A DNA stretch of 64,000 nucleotides, from NCBI RefSeq assembly GCF_003576595.1, contig NZ_NQOU01000002.1:310001-374000 (forward strand), given 5' to 3'. Shown piece after piece: positions 36,291-45,821 of the stretch (the first letter of the stretch is position 1; each line of letters begins with the position of its first letter). The notes beneath the pieces were generated by a model, which was not told where the DNA came from, searched no databases, and saw nothing but the letters and a program-made list of their open reading frames with translations. The stretch is from Neopusillimonas maritima (GTDB taxonomy: Bacteria > Pseudomonadota > Gammaproteobacteria > Burkholderiales > Burkholderiaceae_B). The position numbers were made by a program, and so were the translations under genes.

Positions 36291-36770
36291 ATGGCGCTTA
36301 CGAAATCCGCAGTCAAACTCGACGACCTGGACATCCGCATTCTGAATGCGCTCCAGCACAATAGCGCGGTGTCGAACCTGGAGCTGGCACAACAGGTACA
36401 TGCTTCGCCCCCCACCTGCCTGCGGCGGGTACGTCGCCTAACCGAGGCCGGCATCATCGAAAAACAAGTAGCTATTTTGAACCCTGAAAAACTGGGCAAC
36501 AGCCTCACGGCCATTTGCGAAATCACCCTGAACACCCAAACCGAGCAGGTGTTCGCCGCGTTTGAACAACAGATGCACAAAGAAACGCGGGTTTTGCAGT
36601 GTTATCGCGTTTCACCGGGGCCGGATTTCATTCTGGTGGTGCAAGTGGAAGACATGCCCGCCTACCATGCATTGGCACATCGTTTGTTTACCGAGCAAGG
36701 CAACATCCGCAATGTGCGCACCTTTTTTTCCGTACACCGCTCGAAATTCAATACCCACTCATTGCTTTAG
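36291..36770 (+). CDS. Lrp/AsnC-family transcriptional regulator
   Basis: A 159-residue regulator. An N-terminal winged helix-turn-helix (LDDLDIRILNALQHN ... HASPPTCLRRVRRLTEAGII) is followed by the RAM/AsnC effector domain (about 75-150; VSPGPDFILVVQVEDMPAY). Divergent from glmS with palindromes between them. Its 3' end overlaps the convergent glycosyltransferase by 12 bases. Effector unknown, probably an amino acid. Confidence 0.92.
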   Translation: MALTKSAVKLDDLDIRILNALQHNSAVSNLELAQQVHASPPTCLRRVRRLTEAGIIEKQVAILNPEKLGNSLTAICEITLNTQTEQVFAAFEQQMHKETRVLQCYRVSPGPDFILVVQVEDMPAYHALAHRLFTEQGNIRNVRTFFSVHRSKFNTHSLL

Positions 36771-37817
36771 CGCAGCCTGGTATAGCGCCACATAACGATC
36801 GCCCATCACCTTCACATTGTGCTCGCGCAAAACATAGTCATGGGCTTTACGGGTCATTTCCGCACGCAAATCGGGATTCTGAAGTACCTGCTCCAGGTTC
36901 TCGGCCATAGTGCGGAAATCACCCACGTCGCACAGCAAGCCACGCCCTTCGGCCAGGCTTTCTTTCAAGCCCCCGGCCCGGGTCGCCACCACAGGCACAT
37001 TCTGGCTAAACGCATCCAGTACGCTGCTGCCCAACGCCTCCTCTACGGAAGACAAGGCGAACACATCGAACAGCCCATAGACTGCTTCCACGCCCGGCTC
37101 GAACCCCGCAAACACATAGTGCTGCGACAAGCCCAGCTCTTTCACCAACTGCCGGGCCGCATCGGACACATCGCCATCACCGCCAAAATGCAAGCACACT
37201 ATATTCGGGATGGTTTTACGCAACTGGTGAATAGCGCGCACCAATGTTAAGGGGTCTTTCTCACGCGTCAAGGCCGCGCTGGTGCCCACCACCAACTTGT
37301 CATTCAGCGCATAACGCTGCTTCAGCTCAGCAATTCGGTCATCATTCAGCGCAGCAGGCTCAATGGCGCTGCGAATAATGGAAACATTCAACCCCAGTCG
37401 CCGCGGTTCGACTGCCGCTGCTTCACTAATGGCAACAAACGCATCGACCCGCCGCCATTTCATTGCGGTGCGCGGCTGTTTCGACGGCGTAACCCGAAAA
37501 GACGTGCGGCGGGTAAACACCACCAGCCGACCCAACAAGGGTTTCAGCACCGCCAGCCAACTCAGCGTATTGGCGGTTTGCGCGTGCAGAACATCAAACC
37601 CGCGTCCGATACACAACAACTTGAAACACGCCCCCAACACCCCTTTCGCCTCGTGCACGGTAAACCCTTGGGCACGCGCCGCCTGCGCCAAAGGCTCACC
37701 CGCCCGCGCCAACAATTGGGCGTCTATGCCGCGCTTGCGCAGCTGCTGCAAACACAACAAAGTTTGCCGTTCACCACCGCGCCAGCCACGTTCAAAATTA
37801 AGCTGCAATACACGCAT
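36759..37817 (-). CDS. glycosyltransferase family 4 protein
   Basis: A 352-residue GT-B enzyme. N-terminal LNFERGWRGGERQTLLCLQQL is the acceptor-side start typical of GT4; the donor domain has GTSAALTREKDPLTLVRA (about 185), FAGFEPGVEAVYGLFDVFALSSVEEALGSSVLDAF (about 245-280; E-x7-E motif) and VVATRAGGLKE. Probably acts in cell-surface polysaccharide or LPS assembly; the sugar is unknown. It is followed upstream on the same strand by the MFS gene after 30 bases. Confidence 0.85.
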   Translation of the reverse strand: MRVLQLNFERGWRGGERQTLLCLQQLRKRGIDAQLLARAGEPLAQAARAQGFTVHEAKGVLGACFKLLCIGRGFDVLHAQTANTLSWLAVLKPLLGRLVVFTRRTSFRVTPSKQPRTAMKWRRVDAFVAISEAAAVEPRRLGLNVSIIRSAIEPAALNDDRIAELKQRYALNDKLVVGTSAALTREKDPLTLVRAIHQLRKTIPNIVCLHFGGDGDVSDAARQLVKELGLSQHYVFAGFEPGVEAVYGLFDVFALSSVEEALGSSVLDAFSQNVPVVATRAGGLKESLAEGRGLLCDVGDFRTMAENLEQVLQNPDLRAEMTRKAHDYVLREHNVKVMGDRYVALYQAALKQ

Positions 37818-37847
37818 AAAAAGTCTGCACCAGGTTGCTTTGTTGCG

Positions 37848-39209
37848 CTACAACTGCAAGTCGGGCGTGGGGTTGAAATGGCGCACGACATTAATGATCA
37901 CGGCCAGCAAAGCGCAAACAATGCTAACGGAAATGGACACAACCGGGCCGTTATCGCCGCCCAGTTGGAACGCTATGGCCGCCAATGCAGTACCCACACT
38001 TTGCCCCAACACCCTCGTGGTGGCCTGCAAGCCGCCGGCCGCACCACTTCTGCGCCGAGGCGCCCCGGCCAACATGGCGCGGTTGTTCGGGGTTTGGAAA
38101 AAGCCCACGCCAATCCCACTTAGTACCATCGGCGCCAACATGGCGTAATGGGGCGAATCAAGCGGCATCAATACTGTCCAAATCAGCCCCGCCCCGGTTA
38201 AACCGGCCCCAATAATGCACAAGATGGCCACACGATACCGATCTGACATCCAGCCTGCAATGGGTGCCATACTGGCCACGCCCACCGACCAGGCGGCCAG
38301 CAGCACCCCAACCTGCCCATAACTGTAATCCAGCATATGAATTAAATAAAACGGCAGCGCCACCATGGCCGACATCTGCGAGGCAAACGAAGCCAACGAC
38401 GCACTAACGGCAAAGGCAATGGGCTGAATACGCAATAAATCAAGCGGCACCAACGGCGCCTCCTGCCTGCCCGCGCGCCTGAACAACCACCAACCGGCAA
38501 TGCACGACACTCCCAGGAACCCCAGCGCCCACACCAAATTCGACACCAGCATGTCGAGCCCGACCACAAACAAACCGAAGGTGATCATACTCAAGCCGCA
38601 CGACAGCCAATCGAAACGTTTGCTGGTGCGCGGCACATCGGGCAAAGCCCGCAAACCGAACAACAACGCCACACACACCGGCGTATAAACAACAAACGTC
38701 CAGCGCCACGACGAAAGCTCAATAATGAAGGCACCAATGGCCGGCCCCAACACAGCCAGAATACCCACCACCAAAGAACTCAAACTCACACCCAGCCCCA
38801 GTTGCCGCATGGGGTAAATATTGCGCACCAAACCGCCGAAAAGGCTCATTAACATAGCCGAACCAATTCCTTGCACGACCCGCGCAATCAACAACATGGA
38901 GAACGACGTAGAGAACGCACACGCGAGCGCACCCACCATGAAAATAGTGGAACCCAGTCCGTACATTTGCCGAAAACCAATGCGCTCAGCCACCGCCGAA
39001 GAAGGCAAAATACCCACTAACACCGTAACGGTATAGGCGATCATGACCCATACCACCAAACCCGGCGACACATTCAGATCGGTTGCAATATCAGGCAGCG
39101 CCACGTTGGCGGCCGCCATATCCCACGACACCAACGCCAACCCCGCCATCAGCACCACCATCGCCCAAAGGCGACGCGGCATGGGCAAGCCATCTTTGAA
39201 TTCGGTCAT
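37848..39209 (-). CDS. MFS transporter, DHA2 (EmrB/QacA-like) family
   Basis: A 453-residue inner-membrane protein with about 14 hydrophobic segments. The family starter LVSWDMAAANVALPDIATDL (TM1; equivalent to LDxTIVNVALP) and motif C-like GPAIGAFIIELSSWRWTFVVYTP are present. Probably a proton-driven exporter of drugs or small molecules. It lies 9 bases after glmU and may be read with it. Confidence 0.88.
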   Translation of the reverse strand: MTEFKDGLPMPRRLWAMVVLMAGLALVSWDMAAANVALPDIATDLNVSPGLVVWVMIAYTVTVLVGILPSSAVAERIGFRQMYGLGSTIFMVGALACAFSTSFSMLLIARVVQGIGSAMLMSLFGGLVRNIYPMRQLGLGVSLSSLVVGILAVLGPAIGAFIIELSSWRWTFVVYTPVCVALLFGLRALPDVPRTSKRFDWLSCGLSMITFGLFVVGLDMLVSNLVWALGFLGVSCIAGWWLFRRAGRQEAPLVPLDLLRIQPIAFAVSASLASFASQMSAMVALPFYLIHMLDYSYGQVGVLLAAWSVGVASMAPIAGWMSDRYRVAILCIIGAGLTGAGLIWTVLMPLDSPHYAMLAPMVLSGIGVGFFQTPNNRAMLAGAPRRRSGAAGGLQATTRVLGQSVGTALAAIAFQLGGDNGPVVSISVSIVCALLAVIINVVRHFNPTPDLQL

Positions 39210-39218
39210 GTTAAATGC

Positions 39219-40589
39219 CTACTGCTTTTTTTCCGGCCGCTTCCAGTGATCTATCGTGGTTTGCCGTGAGCGCGACAACGTTAACTTGCCGGCGGGCGCA
39301 TCTTTGGTTAGCGTGGTGCCGGCCCCCAGCGTGGCCCCTTTCCCCACACGAACCGGTGCAACCAACTGCGTGTCTGAACCAATAAAGGCGTCGTCTTCAA
39401 TAATGGTTTGGAATTTGTTCACGCCGTCGTAATTGCAAGTGATGGTGCCGGCACCAATATTCACGCGCTCGCCCACGTGGGCATCGCCAATGTACGCCAA
39501 ATGGTTCGCTTTCGACCCTTTACCCAAACGGCTTTTCTTGATTTCCACAAAATTGCCCACATGCGCCTGTTCGCCCACTTGTGCACCTGGGCGCAGGCGC
39601 GCATAAGGGCCGATACGGGCCTGTGCACCCACCACTGCGTCTTCGATATGGCTGAACGCTTCAACCAACGACCCAGCGCCAATTGTCGCGGCTTTCACCA
39701 CGCAGTGCGGCCCCACACGCACACCGTCTTCCAGCACGACATCGCCTTCAAACACACAACCCACATCGATGAACACGTCGCGCCCACATTGCAGGGTGCC
39801 ACGCAAATCAAAACGGGCCGGGTCGGCTAGCGTGACGCCCTGCTCAAGCAGGCGCCGCGCCTGCTCCGCCTGCCACAAGCGCTCAAGCTGAGCCTGCTGA
39901 ACCCGGCTGTTAACACCCAGAGTTTCATAAGCAGCTGAAGGATGAGCGGACCCCACCGTCACGCCGTCGCGAACCGCCAGGCCCACCACGTCCGTCAGGT
40001 AATACTCACCTTGAGCATTGTTGTTGGAAACTTGCCCCAGCCATTCAATGAGCTTGCCTGTGGGCGCTGCAAGAATGCCCGTATTCACCTCGTTAATGGC
40101 GCGTTCTGCATCGTTGGCATCTTTGTGTTCCACAATGCGCTCTACGTGGCCGCTTGAACCCCGCACAATGCGGCCGTAGCCGGTAGGATCCGCCAGCTTT
40201 TCGGTAAGAATCGCCAAGCCGCCATGGCGCGCTTCCAACAGACTTTCCAGGGTGGCCGATTGCACCAAAGGCACGTCGCCATACAACACCAAGGTCGCCC
40301 CGCTCGGATCGGCCTGCTGCAATAACGGAATAGCCTGCATAACGGCATGGCCGGTGCCCTGCTGCGGGCTTTGCAATACAAAATCCAAATCGGCGGCATG
40401 CGCGAAGGCTTCTTTCACCGTTTCGGCGCCGTGCCCCACTACCACAACAATACGGCCCGGATTCAATAACCGGGCCTGATCAATAACGTGTGCCAGCATG
40501 GGTTTGCCGGCAACAGGGTGAAGCACTTTAGGCAGGCTGGACTGCATACGCTTACCCAACCCTGCTGCCAGAATCACAATATTCAACAT
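39219..40589 (-). CDS. glmU: bifunctional UDP-GlcNAc pyrophosphorylase / GlcN-1-P acetyltransferase
   Basis: A 456-residue enzyme making UDP-GlcNAc, the step after glmS and glmM. The N-terminal uridylyltransferase has [25 protein letters not shown] (residues 7-31); the C-terminal acetyltransferase is a left-handed beta helix of hexapeptides with the catalytic His in [13 protein letters not shown]. Length matches the family. glmS lies 3 kb away on the same strand. Confidence 0.97.
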   Translation of the reverse strand: MLNIVILAAGLGKRMQSSLPKVLHPVAGKPMLAHVIDQARLLNPGRIVVVVGHGAETVKEAFAHAADLDFVLQSPQQGTGHAVMQAIPLLQQADPSGATLVLYGDVPLVQSATLESLLEARHGGLAILTEKLADPTGYGRIVRGSSGHVERIVEHKDANDAERAINEVNTGILAAPTGKLIEWLGQVSNNNAQGEYYLTDVVGLAVRDGVTVGSAHPSAAYETLGVNSRVQQAQLERLWQAEQARRLLEQGVTLADPARFDLRGTLQCGRDVFIDVGCVFEGDVVLEDGVRVGPHCVVKAATIGAGSLVEAFSHIEDAVVGAQARIGPYARLRPGAQVGEQAHVGNFVEIKKSRLGKGSKANHLAYIGDAHVGERVNIGAGTITCNYDGVNKFQTIIEDDAFIGSDTQLVAPVRVGKGATLGAGTTLTKDAPAGKLTLSRSRQTTIDHWKRPEKKQ

Positions 40590-40619
40590 GAATAAAACAC
40601 TTTCAGGAAAGTTTGCTGA

Positions 40620-41495
40620 TCAACCTGCTGCTTTTTTCGCCGCAGAACGTTTGCGGGCGGCTGTTTTACGCGCCGCGCCGGTTTTTTTGCGCGCCGCGCC
40701 GGTTTTTTTGCGCGCCGCGCCGGTTTTTTTGCGCGCCGCGGCCCCGGTTGGCTTGCGTGCACGCGCAGCCGCCGTCCGTTTCGGCGCTGAAGCCGTTGAC
40801 ATCGTGCTTTTGGCGTCGGCCGACGAGGCGGAAGCACCCGCTGCCTTTTTAGCACCGGAACCTGTCTTGCCGGGGGAGTCTTCAGTTGCCGTACCGGCCG
40901 AGGTAGCCGACGCCAACGTATTGAATTGGTTTTGCAACATCGACCACCAGGCCTGGGCCGCTTCGGACCCCTGTTGCATGGCTTCTGCGCCTTGCCTCAT
41001 TGCGTCGGCACTGGCATCTGCCTCACCTTGCGGTGATGCCCCGCCGGCCTTCTTGCCCGCTGCACCGGCTGGGTCGTGCTCTGTTGCAGGTGCCGGTTTA
41101 ATTTTGGCCTGCCCCGACGGTTTCAAACCCAGCGCCACCTCTAGTGCCGAAGGGTTGTCACCATTGCCGGTCATGCCTTCAGGCGAAACAAAAGACTTTA
41201 ATGTAGAAATAGTGGCGCGCTGAACCTCCAGGCCCTGAATAGTGCTGGTGAGCATCGACAAGTTCATGCGCAACCAGTTTTCAACGGTACGTAACTCGGC
41301 AATACGGCGGTCGAGATCTTCAATATTCATGGGCGGCGCGGCCAGCCCAAGCCCGTGCGAGGCACCCGCCTGAGCCAGGTTATCCCAGGCCTGACGCATC
41401 ATTTCAATACTGGCCAGCATGGGGTTGTGCCCAAAATCACCTTGTTGACCAAGCCCCGGGAACATAAACGGATTACTGTTATTCGATTGAGTCAT
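40620..41495 (-). CDS. phaM: PhaM-type polyhydroxyalkanoate granule protein
   Basis: A 291-residue protein. The N-terminal ~110 residues (NPMLASIEMMRQAWDNL ... RRIAELRTVENWLRMNLSML) match the PhaM family, which binds PHA synthase, activates it and tethers granules to DNA in Cupriavidus. After a second amphipathic helix (QAWWSMLQNQFNTLA) the C-terminus is a Lys/Ala/Arg-rich histone-H1-like tail that should bind DNA, containing perfect repeats of ARKKTGA. Supports a PHB-accumulating betaproteobacterium. Confidence 0.85.
   Translation of the reverse strand: MTQSNNSNPFMFPGLGQQGDFGHNPMLASIEMMRQAWDNLAQAGASHGLGLAAPPMNIEDLDRRIAELRTVENWLRMNLSMLTSTIQGLEVQRATISTLKSFVSPEGMTGNGDNPSALEVALGLKPSGQAKIKPAPATEHDPAGAAGKKAGGASPQGEADASADAMRQGAEAMQQGSEAAQAWWSMLQNQFNTLASATSAGTATEDSPGKTGSGAKKAAGASASSADAKSTMSTASAPKRTAAARARKPTGAAARKKTGAARKKTGAARKKTGAARKTAARKRSAAKKAAG
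40665..40741. repeat. 21-bp tandem repeat encoding the PhaM DNA-binding tail
   Basis: About three and a half copies of a 21-base unit (GCGCCGCGCCGG plus TTTTTTTGC on the + strand) encode repeated ARKKTGA. Each copy contains a run of seven T/A, so both slippage and unequal crossing-over could change the length of the tail. Confidence 0.85.
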
Positions 41496-41534
41496 AGCGC
41501 CTCCGCACCAACGTTAGCAAGGAACAAAACCATT

Positions 41535-42365
41535 TTACGCAGTTTGCATCAGGCGTGACCGTAAACTGTCCAAAATAACCAGCGATGCCTCCAGGGTGAA
41601 CTGTTCTTCCGTGAGCAACTGCCATAGCTGTTCAGGCGTCACCGCCATAATTTCACTCACTTCGCCGTCGATATTACGCGGCGTCACGGAGTCGGCCAGC
41701 ACGCACTCGCTGATCAAGACATCTTCCACTTGGTAGCCTTCCGGCAAGCGACGATGCATACGCACAATGGTGCGCATTGGATCGCGCTGTGCGATATCAG
41801 TTTCAGCCAAACCCGCCTCTTCGTAACTTTCGCGCACCAATGCCGTGTCCATATCTTCACCCGCGCCGGCCAATCCACCTACCAGGGTGTCCAGCATGTC
41901 AGGGTCGGTGCTTTTTGTAGCGGAACGCCGCGCCACATATAAACGCCCGTCCGGAGTCCAGGCATTCAAGTGCACTGCGCGCGTCAGCAAACCCATTGGG
42001 CGGACCGCGGCGCGTTCAATCGCACCCAGGCGACAACCTTCACCCACGACATCCAATAGCTCATCGCGCCAGCCGCGCGCGCAACCGGCTTCTTTAAGCG
42101 CCACGGCCACATTGGCCAAAAGCGCGTTCAACGCCGCAGAAGGGTTCACAAAGCGCGCGCCCACATGCACCGCCTCGTGCTCGACCCGGACCCCTTCAAG
42201 CGCCTGCACCGCCTCGGTTGCCCGTGCAGTGATCCAGCCACACACCCGACCCGCAATCGTAAGGGGCCGGGAACCCGGCGGAGGCAATTGTTGCAGACGC
42301 GGATGAAGCGCTTCAAGACGTGCCTGAACCTGGCTTAGCGTAAGGGATTCAATGTGTGCATTCAT
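41535..42365 (-). CDS. Nudix hydrolase with N-terminal DUF4743-like domain
   Basis: A 276-residue protein. The ATG at 42365 opens MNAHIESLTLSQVQARLEAL; the longer frame to 42506 runs through the cox promoter region. The Nudix box is GLAGAGEDMDTALVRESYEEAGL (about residues 168-190), matching GX5EX7REUXEEXGU. The N-terminal domain resembles that of thiamine pyrophosphokinase-linked Nudix proteins of plants and bacteria. Substrate unknown, likely a nucleoside or thiamine diphosphate derivative. Confidence 0.85.
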   Translation of the reverse strand: MNAHIESLTLSQVQARLEALHPRLQQLPPPGSRPLTIAGRVCGWITARATEAVQALEGVRVEHEAVHVGARFVNPSAALNALLANVAVALKEAGCARGWRDELLDVVGEGCRLGAIERAAVRPMGLLTRAVHLNAWTPDGRLYVARRSATKSTDPDMLDTLVGGLAGAGEDMDTALVRESYEEAGLAETDIAQRDPMRTIVRMHRRLPEGYQVEDVLISECVLADSVTPRNIDGEVSEIMAVTPEQLWQLLTEEQFTLEASLVILDSLRSRLMQTA

Positions 42366-42419
42366 GCGCAAATTGTAGTGTAAGACGGCCCCATTGCCCC
42401 ACGACCGCCGCAGGTTCGT

Positions 42420-42425
42420 TATAAT
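42420..42425 (+). promoter_or_regulatory. candidate -10 of the cox promoter
   Basis: A consensus TATAAT in the 231-base gap before coxB. The -35 (ATTGCC at 42393) is weak and rather far. No other gene lies in 42366-42596. Confidence 0.4.
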
Positions 42426-42596
42426 TCTGCGGTTTAGACGTAATTCAATGGGGCATAGTCCGGGTGGGTCTGTCGTGCACAGGCCGTTTGTACTCGTCCT
42501 TGCCATCTGATAATTGTGCTCACGCCGCAGGCCGGCTTACCCATGCCTGCCGGTCAACGCCGGGAACGGCAGGGCACACTGTATTTCGAGGTCAGC

Positions 42597-43754
42597 ATGA
42601 AGAAGTTGAGAGGGGTACTGGGCACCAGCGCATTGCTATTTGCAAGTGTGGCCGGTGCGCAGGTGAAAGATATGCCGGGGGGTCCAAGGGTCAACCAGCT
42701 GAATCTGCCGGAAGGGGTTACCCAGATTGCCAGCGATATTGTTTGGTTGCACTGGATGATGCTTATCATCTGTACGGTCATCTTCATTGGCGTATTCGGG
42801 GTCATGTTTTACTCCATCGTCCGCCACCGCAAGGCCGCCGGCTTCAAGCCTTCCAAGTTCCACGAGCACGTGGGTGTGGAAGTGGCCTGGACGGTTATCC
42901 CTTTCCTTATTGTGGTAGCCATGGCGCTGCCCGCCACCAAAACCGTGGTGGCCATGAAAGACACCTCCAGTGCCGACCTCACTGTTAAGGTTACCGGCTA
43001 TCAATGGAAATGGGGCTACGAATACGTCGACGGCGCGGCTGAAGGCGTCAGCTTCCTCTCGAACCTGAGCACCCCCATGGCACAGCGCCTGGGTAAAGAA
43101 CCCCCCGGAGAGTTCTATCTCATGGAGGTCGACCAGCCACTGGTTGTGCCGGTCGACAAGAAAGTACGTATTGTGCTGACCGCCGGCGACGTCATCCACT
43201 CCTGGATGGTGCCCGAATTAGGTGTTAAGCAAGACGCCATTCCCGGCTTCCTGCGCGACACCTGGTTCCGTGCCGAAAAAATTGGTACCTATCGCGGCCA
43301 GTGTGCAGAGCTCTGTGGTAAAGACCACGCCTACATGCCCATTGTGGTCAACGTCGTCTCGCAAGACGACTTCAACGCCTGGGCGCAAGAGCAGCAGAAA
43401 GCCTTGGCCAACGCAGCCGACGACCCAACCAAAGAGTGGACCAAAGAAGAACTCATGACACGTGGCGAGCAGGTTTACGCTGCCAACTGCGTTGCATGCC
43501 ACCAGGCCAACGGCAAGGGCACACCGGGCGCGTTCCCTGCGCTCGACGGCTCACAAGTGGTTCTGGGCCCAATGAAAACACAGCTTGAAACCGTGTTGAA
43601 TGGGGTTCAGGGCACAGCCATGGCGGCCTTCCGCGACCAGCTTAACGATGTGGAAATTGCTGCTGTCAGCACCTACATCCGCAACGCCTGGAGCAATGAA
43701 GGCAAAGGTGAAGACCCGGTTGTTCAACCTGCCGAAGTCACCGCCTTGCGCTAG
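42597..43754 (+). CDS. coxB: cytochrome c oxidase subunit II with fused cytochrome c
   Basis: A 385-residue subunit; start at 42597 gives a signal peptide (KKLRGVLGTSALLFASVAGAQ). Two membrane helices follow (about 45-110). The CuA site is visible: DVIHSW, then CAELCGKDHAYM. A C-terminal cytochrome c domain carries CVACH near residue 302 and the axial-ligand candidate Met in GPMKTQ or AMAAF. It passes electrons from cytochrome c to coxA. An earlier start at 42516 would spoil the signal peptide. Confidence 0.95.
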   Translation: MKKLRGVLGTSALLFASVAGAQVKDMPGGPRVNQLNLPEGVTQIASDIVWLHWMMLIICTVIFIGVFGVMFYSIVRHRKAAGFKPSKFHEHVGVEVAWTVIPFLIVVAMALPATKTVVAMKDTSSADLTVKVTGYQWKWGYEYVDGAAEGVSFLSNLSTPMAQRLGKEPPGEFYLMEVDQPLVVPVDKKVRIVLTAGDVIHSWMVPELGVKQDAIPGFLRDTWFRAEKIGTYRGQCAELCGKDHAYMPIVVNVVSQDDFNAWAQEQQKALANAADDPTKEWTKEELMTRGEQVYAANCVACHQANGKGTPGAFPALDGSQVVLGPMKTQLETVLNGVQGTAMAAFRDQLNDVEIAAVSTYIRNAWSNEGKGEDPVVQPAEVTALR

Positions 43755-43846
43755 GCGCAACGTTGTTAACGTAGTTTATTCGCTAGTTTTTTCTACCGGG
43801 GTCGCGCTGGAACACACGGCCCCGGCAAAGTAGGAAGGAGTCCACC

Positions 43847-45439
43847 ATGAGCAGTATCACTGCCGATCACACCCACGGGCACGACGATCACGCCCATGGC
43901 GCCCCCAAGGGGTGGCGCCGTTGGCTGTTCGCCACGAACCACAAAGACATCGGGACGATGTACCTCATCTTCTCGTTCCTTATGCTGCTGGAAGGCGGTA
44001 CCCTGGCTTTGTTGCTGCGTACCGAGCTATTCGAACCCGGCCTGCAGTTTTTCCAGCCGGAACTGTTCAACCAGTTCACCACCATGCACGGCATTATTAT
44101 GGTGTTCGGCGCCATCATGCCGGCCTTCGTAGGCTTCGCCAACTGGATGATTCCGCTGCAAATCGGCGCCTCCGACATGGCCTTTGCCCGCATGAACAAC
44201 TTCAGCTTCTGGCTGTTGCCGGTCGGTGCCATTCTGTTTACGGCATCCTTCTTCGTTCCGGGCGGTGCCATGGCGGCGGGCTGGACAATGTACGCGCCGC
44301 TTACGCTGCAAATGGGCGCCGGCATGGACCTGGCCATTTTTGGTGTGCACATTCTGGGTGCTTCATCCATTATGGGCGCCATCAACATTATCGTCACCAT
44401 TCTGAACATGCGCGCACCCGGCATGACGCTCATGAAAATGCCGCTATTCTGCTGGACTTGGCTCATTACGGCATACCTGCTTATTGCCGTGATGCCCGTG
44501 TTGGCCGCCGCCGTAACCATGCTGCTCACCGACCGCCACTTCGGCACCGCGTTCTTCAACGCCGCGGCGGGTGGTGACCCTGTTCTGTATCAGCACGTGT
44601 TCTGGTTCTTCGGTCACCCCGAGGTCTACATTATGATTCTGCCGGCCTTTGGCATCGTGTCCGCCATCGTGCCTGCATTCTCGCGCAAGCGTTTGTTCGG
44701 CTATGCCTCCATGGTGTATGCAACGGCCGCCATTGCCATTCTTTCCTTCTTGGTATGGGCGCACCACATGTTCACCACCGGCATGCCGGTAACCGGACAG
44801 TTGTACTTCATGTACGCCACCATGCTTATTTCGGTGCCCACCGGCGTGAAGATCTTCAACTGGGTGGCCACCATGTGGCGCGGCTCCATGAGCTTTGAAA
44901 CCCCAATGTTGTTCTCGATCGGCTTTATCTTCGTGTTCACCATCGGCGGCTTTACCGGCCTGATCCTGGCTGTGGCGCCCATCGATATCGCCGTGCACGA
45001 TACCTACTATGTGGTGGCGCACTTCCATTACGTGTTGGTGGCCGGCTCGTTGTTCGCCCTGTTCGGCGGTGCGTACTACTGGCTGCCCAAATGGACAGGC
45101 CGTATGTACGACGAACGCCTGGCCAAATGGCACTTCTGGTCAACCATGATTTCCTTTAACGTCACTTTCTTCCCCATGCACTTCCTGGGTCTGGCCGGCA
45201 TGCCGCGTCGCTATGCCGACTACGCAGCACAGTTCACCGATTTCCACCAGGTGGCCACAATTGGCGCATTCTGGTTCGGTCTGTCGCAGCTGATCTTCAT
45301 CTATGTTGTGCTGAAGGCTTACTCAGGTCGCGGCGAACCCGCTCCCGCCAAGCCATGGGAAGGCGCTGAAGGCCTCGAGTGGACGGTGCCCTCACCTGCA
45401 CCCTTCCACACATTCGAAACGCCACCAGAAGTGAAGTAA
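43847..45439 (+). CDS. coxA: cytochrome c oxidase subunit I
   Basis: A 530-residue catalytic subunit with 12 membrane helices. His ligands for haem a and a3 and CuB are seen in [21 protein letters not shown] (with the cross-linked Tyr), WAHHMFTTG and VAHFHYVL. The start has GGAAGGAG upstream. The N-terminus has a His-rich soluble stretch ([11 protein letters not shown]), a possible metal-handling segment. Confidence 0.97.
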   Translation: MSSITADHTHGHDDHAHGAPKGWRRWLFATNHKDIGTMYLIFSFLMLLEGGTLALLLRTELFEPGLQFFQPELFNQFTTMHGIIMVFGAIMPAFVGFANWMIPLQIGASDMAFARMNNFSFWLLPVGAILFTASFFVPGGAMAAGWTMYAPLTLQMGAGMDLAIFGVHILGASSIMGAINIIVTILNMRAPGMTLMKMPLFCWTWLITAYLLIAVMPVLAAAVTMLLTDRHFGTAFFNAAAGGDPVLYQHVFWFFGHPEVYIMILPAFGIVSAIVPAFSRKRLFGYASMVYATAAIAILSFLVWAHHMFTTGMPVTGQLYFMYATMLISVPTGVKIFNWVATMWRGSMSFETPMLFSIGFIFVFTIGGFTGLILAVAPIDIAVHDTYYVVAHFHYVLVAGSLFALFGGAYYWLPKWTGRMYDERLAKWHFWSTMISFNVTFFPMHFLGLAGMPRRYADYAAQFTDFHQVATIGAFWFGLSQLIFIYVVLKAYSGRGEPAPAKPWEGAEGLEWTVPSPAPFHTFETPPEVK

Positions 45440-45444
45440 CGTTT

Positions 45445-45549
45445 ATGACACCCGAACAACGCCGCCGCAATCGTATCACCGGCCTTATCCTGGCAGTTAT
45501 CGTATTTGCCATTATGGGGTGGGTGTTCTACCGCGGCGGCATCGGCTAA
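45445..45549 (+). CDS. cytochrome oxidase small assembly protein
   Basis: A 34-residue protein: MTPEQRRRNRITGLIL, then one hydrophobic helix ending in GWVFYRGGIG. It begins 5 bases after coxA. Tiny single-span proteins at this place are conserved in betaproteobacterial cox operons. Too short for normal gene finders. Confidence 0.75.
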   Translation: MTPEQRRRNRITGLILAVIVFAIMGWVFYRGGIG

Positions 45550-45558
45550 AGTAGGTTT

Positions 45559-45783
45559 ATGAGCAACGATCTGAAGGAACTGTCCAAGCGCAAGCTCAAT
45601 TTCTTCCAAACAGTGAAAGCCGTTTTGTGGGGATTTTTTGGGGTACGCAAGGGCAAAGGCTACAACGAGGACATTGAACGCCTTAATCCGGTTCATTTAA
45701 TCATTGCGGCCGTTATCGCCACCGTTATCTTCGTGGTAGGGCTGGTGCTAATAGCGCAATGGTTCGTTGCCCAAGCGGTTTAA
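45559..45783 (+). CDS. DUF2970 family membrane protein
   Basis: A 74-residue protein. NFFQTVKAVLWGFFGVRKGKGYNEDI is the DUF2970 signature, followed by one transmembrane helix (HLIIAAVIATVIFVVGLVLI). Regularly found between coxA and coxC in betaproteobacteria; role in oxidase assembly is presumed. Confidence 0.88.
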   Translation: MSNDLKELSKRKLNFFQTVKAVLWGFFGVRKGKGYNEDIERLNPVHLIIAAVIATVIFVVGLVLIAQWFVAQAV

Positions 45784-45821
45784 TGTATTTGTAAAATTTA
45801 AATAATTCGTAGGAGAACACC

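Noticed and set aside
40588-41223. 211-codon + strand ORF opposite phaM
   Set aside because: Antisense shadow; Ala/Pro-rich repeats are just the complement of the Lys/Ala tail.
43912-44577. 221-codon + strand ORF inside coxA
   Set aside because: Out-of-frame shadow of coxA rich in His/Arg, as expected from a GC-rich gene.
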